NCBI GenBank assembly: GCA_020055645.1
Contig: CM034548.1
Span: 18,538,001-18,602,000 of the forward strand
Direction: 5' to 3'
DNA from: Tomocerus qinae
Lineage: Eukaryota > Arthropoda > Collembola > Entomobryomorpha > Tomoceridae
Length of the DNA: 64,000 bases
Both the position numbers and the translations under genes were made by a program. Below the pieces are notes generated by a model. The model did no database searches and had not been told where the DNA came from. It saw nothing but the letters and a program-made list of their open reading frames with translations. Below, piece by piece: positions 43,234 through 55,000 of this stretch; positions within the stretch are counted from its first letter, which is position 1; each line of letters starts with the position of its first letter.

Positions 43234-44042
43234 ACCTCACCCAGGCCCGCCCCGAGCTCATTTGTCACCCTGGGCAAAATATAAATGCCGCCCCTCATGA
43301 ACATTTTGACTATATAATTATATTCTCGCTACGAAACATCACTTACGCGTTGAGGGCACCCATCCCGAAATCTACAAATTTTTTTCCCACAATAGCAGAG
43401 CTTTTCGCATCCCGCGCAATTATCGGTCATGTTTAGGACATTTTTGACTAATTGTCGTCAAAAAAGCAATACCGTATTTAGAAGACGATTTCGGAGGGGG
43501 AAATGATATCATATGGCTATGAGAATATATTAGGTAAAATCGCGCGAAGCGCGAAAAATTTTGGCTTATTTTGTCTAAAATGAGTCAATAATAGCTTAAA
43601 AATCACAAAATCACGCTCCACATATACACACACAAATATAGATATTGAGTGATTGAGTGTAATTAGATTATTTTGACAAATGAATCAAAATTGAGCTAAA
43701 ATCGTATAACGTTTCTAGTATATCACTTTTATTTACTTCGAATTCAGGAATACGGCCCTGATCTACAATGACTCAAATACTTTTCATAGTAATTAATATC
43801 GGTATGAGTGACCAGCGATTCATTTGTTTTGAGAACTATTTTTTGCAATTGATATTTTTATTAATTTTCAAACGATTCTCCAAAATAAAAATACAATTCG
43901 ACAGAGAAAATTTTAACTGTTCTATTTGTGCTAAATTTGCCAAATTATATATGCTAATTTTGGTATTTTGCCGCCCCCTAAATTTTGCCGCCCCGGGCAG
44001 TTGCCCTGCTCGCCCATGCCTCCGGGCGGCCCTGACCTCACC
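43234..44042. mobile_element. Nonautonomous hAT-like element, 793 bp, with perfect 8-bp target duplication
   Basis: The element runs 43242-44034. Its left end is CAGGCCCGCCCCGAG, and its right end on the opposite strand is CAGGGCCGCCCGGAG. It is flanked on both sides by ACCTCACC (43234-43241 and 44035-44042). The GC-rich ends contain short internal complementarity (GCCGCCCC, GGGCAGTTGCCC). The AT-rich interior has no transposase; the 102-codon ORF at 43768-44076 runs through the right end and is not protein-like. Size, CAG ends and 8-bp duplication indicate the hAT superfamily. Confidence 0.85.
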
Positions 44043-44899
44043 TAACGACGTCTGTCAAAAGAAAACATTAAATTAAATAGTGTCTTTACTTCCATCAGAA
44101 TTCGAAGGACCAACCTTAAAGAAAAACCTTGTTATTACTTTACTAGTAGGTCCTAGCATGCATGGCTCAATTTCGAAAGGTAGGCGATAGTCATGCGTAT
44201 TGGATATTGAATTTCGAAATATTTACATTTTGGTTGATTTTCAAATTATGCTAATTAATACTAAAACAGAGTGTAATTTATTTTTATGTAAAATATGAAC
44301 ATGCGCATTTTGCTTTTGGGAACACCCTACTACCCGTACATACATAGATAGAAATATAGACACGCAAATTTTTTAAGTCTACGATTATAATATAGAGATT
44401 ACTGCTTAAGAATTTTTGTGTTTCAATTTTATAATTCACTTCGAATTCGAACGATATTTCTCTTATTTTAATCAACCCTTCAATTTCTGGGTTCAGTACA
44501 ATTCAAACAGCAGAAGTCGAAGTATTTAAATAGTTAGATCATCTAATTAGGTCCCCACCCCCAGCACGGCATGCTAAAGTATATATTTTGTGCGACAAGA
44601 AAATATACAACCCTGTCGCTGTCATCCATCGCTGATTTATTGCAGGGAGTTGGGAACCTAAAATGGTAATAGCTCATTCATCTCCATTACTGCATATCTA
44701 GGTGTTATTCCTTCAGCTGACAACCCACAAAATCTACATGCTAATTCTACAATCTACAACACTACAACTACAACTTACGAACTTAACTTGCAAGCTTACT
44801 ATTACTACCACTGCAACACTACAATATACACATCATCATTAATCAACAACTCAAAAACTACATAACATATTTTCACACAACTTTACTTTACCTAAATTT

Positions 44900-45036
44900 A
44901 TTTTATTCCATTCTATTTTTTATAATCTTTCGCAACTTCCAAGAATTGATAATCGTACATGTGATTGATCCTTGTCTCATCTGGTTGCACACATTTGAGA
45001 TTTCTAAATTCTTCGTATTTTCTACTTTTAGGAAGG
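44900..45036 (+). other. Candidate 5' leader exon of SMG6
   Basis: A strong donor GTAAGTG lies at 45037 after GGAAGG, and the acceptor before the SMG6 start ends at 45994, giving an intron of 958 bases. The left boundary is nominal. Placement is inference from the donor and the need for a leader exon. Confidence 0.3.
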
Positions 45037-46021
45037 GTAAGTGATTATAAATATAGGTTTTAGTACATTTTCACTGTCAAGGGAATTCATCCATCATAAT
45101 TTATCTTCTGCAACAATATGAAAAGTAATATCGAAATATCGATGTCAGAATGATAATGGATATGTGAAGAAGGCTTGTCACGACTTTTGTCATGTGTTGT
45201 GTGTGTAGTGTGAGTGTGTGGTGGTATACTGGTATAGTAATGTAGTCTCACACCTAAGTAGTTATAAGTCATCAGTTAATTTTTTTTGTTTTTTAGCATC
45301 GAATTATGTTCGAATTTTTTGGGTCATAACATTGGGTTACGAAAAATTGAACGACATGGCATAAAATGACAGTTGCAAGCGTTGCAAGCTTGCAAGCACA
45401 GTAGCCGGTCGTATAGGCCGTACTACACTATGTATTATGTATGACGTAGCGTAGTAGTAGGTCCAGAAACTCCAGCAGACTGAGAGAACTGCATCAAGCA
45501 AAGTAAAGTATCTCACGCGTGCCAAGGGATGTACACGTGTATTTTAGATTTCATGCACGCGGGATGCCTGTCCCGCGTTGTTTACAAACTTGAACTATTA
45601 TTATATTATTATTATTATCATACTTTTGAATTTGGAATTTACAATTGCAATAAATAATAAATAAAAGTAAAATACTCACCGACCAACATTTGATTATTTC
45701 ATATTTTTATTTGAAATACAAGATAGCCCTTAATTTTTCATCAAAATTTGGATAAAAGTACATCATACATCTTTTTTAAAGTATCAATATATAACATCAA
45801 ACTAAAGGTACGAACATAATTTTCATTCACAACTTGTAGCTATTCTATCTAAATTCCAATAAAAATCTGACATTTTAAATTTTAGAACCTGTAAAAATTA
45901 TAAATGCCACTACTGAGAGTTATTAGTGGTAATGGCGAAATGTAATAAATGTAGCTCTACATAATTCAAAATAACAAGTTTAATTGTTTTGCAGAATATA
46001 AGCCATTTTCTAATCGTGAAA

Positions 46022-49000
46022 ATGGCTGAAGCTGATCATTTACAACTCGAAATTCCTAAAGTTTCCAATCAAACTCCTGGCTCGGAGGCTGATGTAGCTT
46101 CCAATTTCAACATTTCCGACATATATTCCGGCTTTGCGACTGGTTCAGCTTCCTCTCCCGACCTTTCGACCGTATATCCCGCCTATGCGGCTGCTGCAGC
46201 TTCCAGATCCAACGCGTTCCCTGGCAGAGACCCTGAGGATGCTCGTTCTCAAATAGACTTAGCATACGAGATACAACGATTGGAAATTGACCCAAATTTG
46301 CACCCGTAAGTTCCCTAACTGAATGATGAATTGGATAAAAATGTTGTTTTTCCGAGTTGTAGGCTATTGAAACCCCTATAAAGGAATATAAACTCATGAA
46401 ATGATCTTAATTTGTCCTAACAGAAATTTATACAGGGCTGCACAAGCATGCATTAGCAACACACACACTTCACGAGTAACTTTTTCAAGTCCAGAACCAC
46501 CAAAGGAAGATTTGAAAAATGAAACCAGCACGCCAACTTTTACGTAAATGATATAATATTCTAAAACATTTATAAAATGTACAAAATTTGTTTTGCAATA
46601 TTCAAAATGTGAAAACATTATTTTGCTAGGCGTGTCGTCATTGAGCCCGATCCGATGAGATTCAAAAAGCAAGGACTGGATGTGCTTTTAAAAGACTTCT
46701 CTGATGCAGAATCCGAATTGAAAACACTTTTGAAGAAACCAAATGACGAACTGCTGAAGGACTGGGATAAAGTGTCATTCGTCAGGTACAATCTGAAATA
46801 TTTTTTACTTATTTATTTACTTATTATAATAGCGCTCTACAAACTTTTATAATATAATATATGTTATACTGGTTGAAATAACTTTATTTTGATACCTATC
46901 CTAATTTTTACATTTTAGAAAAACATTGGAAGACATTTATCGCCAAATGGTGGACAAGAATATTGAATTCGTCCGTATGAAAAAAGTTGATAGTCGCATT
47001 TGGTCAGTCGGTTACTATCCTAGCATTTCTGCCCTTCGAAAACTTTTGTCTAAATCCAATGAACTTCAACAACATGTCGTCAAAGGGTATCTGTCGTTTC
47101 TGCTGGACGAGGTAAGAAACAAATTGGTATTGACTATTGATAGTATTAATACAATACAAGTATCAATACAATTGTCAATTAATGCTCGTGTTTCACCGAA
47201 AATGCAAAATTCTATAATATTTCAAAAATGCAATAGTTTTAAGTACCTTTTTGAGTAATATTTGCGTTTTGTCTTTGTTTTATTAAATATTAATGTTCTA
47301 GATAATTATTTTATGTAGCATTTATTTTTCAAGACATGAGGAGTTAAGCAAGGAACTCATAGAATGGCAGCAGTGATGATAACGTTAAGGATATATATCA
47401 TATGAAACCTATCGTTGATGGTTTTTCATGTTATGGGTTTGAGTTCGGCAGAGAACGACAGTCACAACTGTAGCCGTTCCATTAAATGTTACAAATTTTG
47501 GTCCAGTCTTGCCGGTCTCAAAATTCCAAAAGTGTTTGAATAAATTTATAATTTGAAGTATACATGTATTAAATTGTACGTTTATTTTCAGGGAATACTT
47601 TTCTTTAAGGAGGTTCTCAAAAAGTTGGATGATACTTGCGGGCTAGTCTTCCCTCCTGAAGTCGAGGAAAATTTTTGGTATAAAAAGAAAATAAAAAAAG
47701 AAAAGTCTCTGGAACTGAACTTGAAGTATAACTACTTGATTAGTATTGGCGATCTTCATCGTTACGGAGGGACAAATAAAAAAGCGCAGGAGTAATTTCA
47801 ATTTATGTTTATTTTACATACAATTATTGTCATGCTCTAAAATATAAAAAAGAATACCCACGTTTTTTTACTTAAATAGAAAAGACTGTACTTTAACTCT
47901 ACCAAAGTTCATTTCACCACCTATATTATTTTTAATCACACTTTTAGCAAGCAATTTTGACCTCTTAAAATTGCAGCTCCTTATAAGTAATTTATTACTA
48001 CTTGAATTAAGTGAAGTGATTTGTTTTTTGAAGATACTACGAGAAGGCGCGCCAATTGCACCCAGATAATGGACGAGCGTATTCTCTTATGATGTTCGTA
48101 GCCTTCAATCGGGTATATTTAAATTAGTATTTATTTTCATAATCATATCAATGGGTATAGGTATTAATTCAATATGTTTTGTAGGACGATACCATCAGCG
48201 AAGTGTACTACCTCATGCGAGCTATGACCAGCGCGGTCTCTGTTGATGGAGCTAGGGCCCAGCTAGAAGCAATTTTTGACACTGCTTACAAAAAGGTATT
48301 TTAATGAACTTTAATGAGACTTCGCTGCATTGCACTGTGTAAATTAATATGATATCAGCTCTGAATGGCTAGGAGAAAATTAATTTGGCATTTTGGTATT
48401 CTGAGTAGGTTTTATTTTTAGGGAATCCAACAAAAACTAGTGCCCAACAATCATCCTAAGTATTTTATTTGTGACTTGCTCCTAAATTCAATTCCATTGT
48501 ACCGCTTCCATAATATGTAATTTGGAATTTTTCCGGTCCGCCATTCCGGTCACTAATGTATCTATTTTTTGTAGAAGGGATTATCTTGTTGATTAAAATT
48601 CTTCTATATAATAATAATAATACATTTATTATCAAATAGATCCCAACATTGTGTGATTTGATTTTAAAAGGTAGGCAGTAGGTATCCAGCTAGGTTTGCA
48701 TCGATGAAATCATAATATATTATGCCATAAAAACGATAAATGAATGATTGTGAATTTACCATTTGCAATTAATTAATGAAAGCTCTACATAGCATCATTA
48801 AAAACGGTAGGTACTAGCTTTAGGACGAAAAATCGGGTGAAATGTTTTTCAATAAAATAACAATTAAGGTGTAATATTAAAAATGCGTCCTTAAAAGGCT
48901 ACAGAAAATCGCTAAAGATAATATCTGTACTATTTCTACTACCCGAGTGGGGTACCGCTGATGGCGCATAGCTTTAAACCTGTCCTTGCTATCGGTTAAG

Positions 49001-52000
49001 TGATAGTTATTGGAAATCAATCCTCTGAACGTTTAAATACATTAAATGTACACCAAATGTAACTACTATTTCGTGTTGATTGCCAAAATAGAGAATTGCA
49101 GACATTAGTTAACATTGGGTCAATTAACATTGTGGTAGACAATGGAATCGCAATTTTATTGTATATATGTACTAAAGTTAAAGGTTTTTACAGCACGAGG
49201 CAGATGCTGCATCGTACTGGTGGGCTAGAGGAAAAATGTTGGCGGTTAATAGTGAAAAACGAACAGACATTTGGATCCATCCATTGGTTAAAAAAGCTGG
49301 CTGGGAGCCTCAATTTTTCAATGCTCCTCAGTCGAAAGATGAACACATTGGAGCTTTGACCGCAGAAGAGATTTATGCTAAGTTTACAGTGTCGTACCTT
49401 TGGGCGATTGGACGATTCTACACAATCATTAAGTGAGTTTTCAATTTTACATAATATAATCTAATTTAACCTATTCTAACCTAAACATGTATAATTTTGT
49501 TGACAAAATGGTTTTGACAATTTGGGATTCTCCCAATATTTTAATACACAATGAACATTATATCTAAACTAAAATATAAGCAAGCATTAATTGTACATTG
49601 CAATAATGGTCCTGGGTGCACTTAATAAGTTAAACGTGTCATAGTATTATGGGAGGAGGGGTAGATGTTATACTAACGTCCTTAGCAAATGTGTTTTGTT
49701 TAGATTTATAAATATTGTTTCGAGTACACAGATTATTATTCTGTGACAGAAAATATTTATGGCAATGTTATATGATATTGCTCCATTTTCTGTTTTCAGC
49801 TATGATGAGATCCATGCCGCTGCAGAGGAGGCTCTCGTCTACTTTCAAGGGTACCTGAAAAAAAGCAAAAACATCCCATTTGTTCGGATGGTTCAACTTT
49901 ATGCCATAAACGCCTTTATACTGAAGAGCTTTGATTGGAAATTAGATGGTATGTATTTTTCATTAATTAAATAATCAAAAGCTTCTAGTTAGTTTTAATA
50001 AAAGTTGCATCATTGCTTATTGCATTTGATATGTCGGCCCATTGCTTAGTAGTTAACTCCTGAATTTTTGACCAATAATTGCAGATTAGTTAGTGAATTA
50101 GTAGTATTTGGAGATATAATGTGTTCAGGAGGTAAATCATTATAGGTAGTTACTGTTAGACATTGTCGGATAAGGTTGTGCACTACAGAGTAAAGGCAAA
50201 ATTGTAGAAAAATATGATTTGAAGGGATTCACGTAGTACGTATGTGAGATGCAATTATTTCAATCTATAAACTGATTAGTTATGTGACAATAAATAGATT
50301 ACACAAAAAGTTGTATCGACACCTCTGCTTAGGGTAATTGGCTATTTCTAAAGTACTCCTTAATAAAGATTTTGCTTGTTCACCACATGGGTTGCAGTTG
50401 CTTTAAGGACGTGTGCATTAGAAAAGTCTTTAGTCATGAATGTCTACTATCTGAATTAATCTGGAAGAATGTTCTCTCTCACGGCTGCAATAACTGCTTG
50501 AAAATGTTAAATTGACGTTATGTTGTTTTTGGAAGTCATGTTATTTGCAATTTGTGTGCAGGTTTCATTATGAAATATAGTGCTTGTAGACAGGTAGTTT
50601 AAGACCGGCATTTACTATTAGTGCATCTGCTATTTATGATTCTACATGTACACTTCGAAAGAAGTTGAATTGCAGTTGCATGTGGATTTTTATAAACAAC
50701 TCGTTACCTTTAAAATGTCACTTCATATCTGTTTGGCCGTCGACAAAGATGTCATTTTGTGATGTTGCATATTCTGTTGCACAAAGGTGTAACGTAAGTA
50801 CATGTTATTTATTGCAAGTGTCGTGTTAGCTACCTTTAGGACTTATCTACATTTTTAATACTGTGTAACATGCAGAGAATAATCCAACACATAACTGTCA
50901 TTAGTTCGCTGTCATTCCCTAAGCTTGCAAAAGAGAATAGCCACGGTGCAAATTCATTTGGGCTGCATCTTTAAGTCTTGTGATGCAATGGGTGGTTTGT
51001 ATTTTATTGTAGATTTAAGTTGGTAGTTATTTATGCTCACAACCTCACACTGATTTCTTGAAAAGTGATTGGTTGCATAGTCTCTTAATGTAGTGTAAGA
51101 ATGTTTATTTTTACAACGACTCTACACAAATGACAATTACTATTGCATCCAAAGGAGTGTATGTCTTTAAAAAGTATGTCATACGAGTTTATTGTCATAC
51201 AGGAATTAATAGAGGAAAACTGCATAGATCATTGCCATTGCATACAAAGTTCCTACAAAAACACTATAGACAAACAATTCCAAAGACTTATTCTACTATT
51301 ACTATTTACTCAATACATATTTGTAAGGAAAGGAAATATTTGCGATTATGAAAAACGAAATTGCTGTAAAAGTTGGGTAAAATGTTTGGGATGGCTACAA
51401 AACTAAGAAACTGTTTTTAGTCTTCTTTATTTTTATAGATTTTCAGTAAAAATTTTAATAAAAAGGTTGCAAAAATATTTATATGCCAAGTTGAGTCACC
51501 GATGACGCTTTTATTGGACAAGAATTAGAATGTTTATGCTGCGTAGGTAGTACTTATTTTCTGGGTATCATTTTAAGAAACAAGTTTATGTAAATAATTA
51601 TGGAATGGTAGCACTTGGCTAATTGGAATTTATTAAGTACTTGTTTACATTTTTGCTGTAACATTTGGATTAAATGTCAAACCACAATGGAAAACCCAGG
51701 AATGAGAGCAACAGTTGTTTCAGTAGAGGTAAAAGTAGATAGGTACTTCAGGTCTATCAGAGCATTAGTCATTAGTTTTTAAATAGTAGTTTGTACGACG
51801 CAAAATGTGATAAAGTGGGATCTTTGCAATCATCTGTAACATACAATTTAGTAGGGAATTCTCAGAAAGGCTGGTTCATTGAATTGGTGAAGTGATAGCA
51901 AATATCATATCAACTTTGGTTAGATTAGTAGATAGAAAAGTAAAGAGGTAGCTCCTGGATATTTGACAGGGTTGTTGTTTTTTTGGAGGTTGTTGGGACG

Positions 52001-55000
52001 GAATTTTGTTGAGATGATCTCATGTTAGTTATTTATGCAGTTTAGTTCAGTAGTCAGGTCAGGTGAGTGAATGAGTGTGGAGGTGATTGTAAAAGTGGGA
52101 AAGCAGAGGAGATAGAAGATGATGTTCAGCAAGGGATTTGTGAGATAGAAAGAAGCAGAGCAGGTAATCCACTGGCACAGCTCACCTTCACAAGGACGCA
52201 CAATGCCTCTCTGCCTGCATCTTGACGTAACTCTGTTTTATGTTGTTGTGCAGTACCTACATGTAAATGAGAGGGTAAATATCTCTGACAATGGGAGTCT
52301 GCAGAAAGGAGCCGCACAGTGAAATACAATAGCAGATGATTATTACGAGGTACTTACTTTGGTAGCTACAGGCTTAGCAGATCATCTATTCTTCACATGC
52401 CCTGCGTTTTGTCTTCACTTGCATAACTTGGGATTCTACTAGTACAAACGCTAAATACCCGTGTCTGCAACAAGTAGCTACAGAGACGTGACAATTTAAC
52501 AGAATTCGTACCATCTTCCTCCTCGGCATTTTAATTCACTCCCCTGACTCAATTTATCTACTTACCTATCTATAATATTACTATAATACCTATCTACTTA
52601 TATTCTTATACATGGTCCACTCCTCGCACAATATTTATATCCCCATTTTCGCCATGTACGTCATGGTGTCTATTTAGCGGCTGCACACTCTCATTATAAT
52701 AATGTACACAATATATATCATTTTATAATTCGCTTATTTAGCGTGTCATGTTACAATAATCGTTGTCCTCCCTACAGGTCAAGTCGATAAGTAAGTAAAT
52801 GCTTGTTTATCAAAATGCTATTTAGTATGCATGCATTGCATTATGTATGTATGTAGGTGGCCAATCCAACCTTTCTTAGGGATGTGATACAGATGATGAA
52901 TGTTTTACATTATCAATAAAAATTACCTGTTATCATAACCTCTTCTGATTTACATTATCACGTATCCATCTCATTAAACATGCTCAAATATTAAAGATGC
53001 TCTATTATTCTATTTAGCATTTTGTAGGTATGGGTAGGTAGTGTAGGCAATCTCTTTGTTCCTTCCTGTCGTGTAAGCTATAAAGGATGTAGAGCCTGTT
53101 AACTAATAATTAAAATGTCAATAAATGCTAGTTACATAATTATTATATGTTAAAATCCTACATTTTATATGTGATACTGTATCATACTCCATATGCAAAA
53201 ACACTCTCCACTATTCCCATGCAATATATTTACATTATAGTTGTGTATTATAGTTTTCTATGGTTTTTGTTATTATATTACCATGTACATTGTTAGATGC
53301 ACTGTGAATGCAGGAAATGTTATTAATGAGTAAGAAGATGTTCGTAGTTTTAATTATTATGTTGAGTTGTTTCACGAAAGGGAATTGGGGTGATTTACTA
53401 GTTACTTAGAAACAAAGAAATCTTTACAGTTAACCTGCGTGTGACTATTGTTTGTTTTTAGGAAGGAAGAAAAGGAAGTGATTAGAGTTAGGTCAGATTT
53501 GCTACTAAGCATGGTTGGGTATTGAGCTTCTGCTTTTCAAGAATGACAGTTATGTGTTGGAATAATAGACAAGACATTAAATAATATTATAGGCGGAAAA
53601 ATACATTGCAGTATACAAAGTTTTTAAATGGGCGTAATATTGTTTTAAAAGCTTAAAGATACGTTTAGAAGAAATGAAAATGATATTATGCATGAATATC
53701 AATGTTTGGTTTATTTGATGAAATGCATTTTTTAAGGAAGTATTTTTACAGTAAGAAATAGTGTTTGGGAAAAATGTAATAAGATGTTGCAAATGAAATG
53801 AATATATTTCTACACTCTAGAGTGATATATATTATTTCCAGGTTTTATTTTGGCATTGATAATAAATTGTCAGGATATTATAGTAGATGCAATAAAGTTG
53901 ATGGAAGTTGTTGAAAGCCGGTAGTTAGGGTTTGTGTAAATGTAGTAGTAGTAGTGTAGCGGGGTGATTGTTGAGAGAGTAGGTTGCGGTTGCGATAAAG
54001 CTAGATTTAAGTTGAGACAAGAGAAGCGTCGAGTTGTAGATGGGTAGAAAATGGAAAAAGAGTGTGAATGTGACTAGGTCCTGACAAAGTTGCGGATATG
54101 AGGATGTATATATGTACCGTTGTTGGGTAGTCTCTGGTATCTTAGCAGGTTGGGCATTTGTGCTTAATGTGTGTGTAATAGAAATTGTGTGCAATGATCG
54201 AAGATACGTTTTCAATCCTTGGGATTTTGCTTTATTGTGTCAACGAAGCGAGTATCTGTAGCTGTGCTTGCCTCGTGAGAGTAGAACAGAAAATGGTTGT
54301 TCCATTACATTACATGATGTGTCTATGATATAAGATGAACTGATGCGATATGATGATCTTTTCCCCTTCAAATTGGCAAGTTCAATGGCCGTCGTGATGA
54401 AAAAATCATTAAGAGACAATAGGATTCACCAGAGCTCTTCCTTCTTCAAAATCTTCTAGTGTATTATATAATCATGATATATTCTTTGTTCATTTTCCTA
54501 CCTGGCCTAGCATTGCTTAGCTTCCCTCTCGCAGATCGCCTTTCCGTGGTGCAGTGTAATTCAACTTTAACTACACCAGCAGCACTTCATCGCTGTCCGT
54601 TGTTACTTTCTGCACTATGCAATGTGTCTTCTCTCTTATTATTATTATGTTTGCATTTTCTGTTACTTTATTATTGTATGCTGTAGTACATTTATACAGC
54701 TATAATAGTGCAACCTATATTATACCTATCCTTAGTTGCCACTATCTATGACGATGCTAAGATTAATCGGACACATCCGTTTCGTTTAATTCTTTGAAAT
54801 TTACTAGCTACTAAATAAAGAGTTTAGCCTAGTAAACTAGTCTAGTCTAAGACAGGAGTACTAACTTGGACAGAATATCTGTGCTCATTTAAAGATGATT
54901 TGGTTTTTCCTGATGTTTTCAATTAGCCTATGATGATTTGATACATGACAAAATAAGGGCATTGTAGCGCTGTAAAACTGTGTGTAAAAATGCTATTTCT

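Larger units (their letters stand above)
42195..44226. mobile_element. Degenerate inverted-repeat element enclosing younger insertions
   Basis: Sequence at about 42195-42310 (with TATTTCGAAATTAACCAATAC, CCTATCTTTCGAAATCGAG and CTACTAGTAG) is echoed in reverse complement at about 44120-44226 (CTACTAGTAA, CCTACCTTTCGAAATTGAG, ATTTCGAAATTCAATATCC on the minus strand). The similarity is partial with indels, suggesting an old pair of terminal repeats around a 2-kb interior. Two other elements (43035-43213 and 43242-44034) lie inside. The exact ends and type are unclear. Confidence 0.4.

Noticed and set aside
45989-46021. Earlier start for SMG6
   Set aside because: The preceding codons overlap the splice acceptor ending at 45994. 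The first ATG in the exon is 46022.
52126-52329. Minus-strand 67-codon ORF within SMG6 intron 9
   Set aside because: No recognisable domain or splice evidence, and the opposite strand is intron of an active gene.
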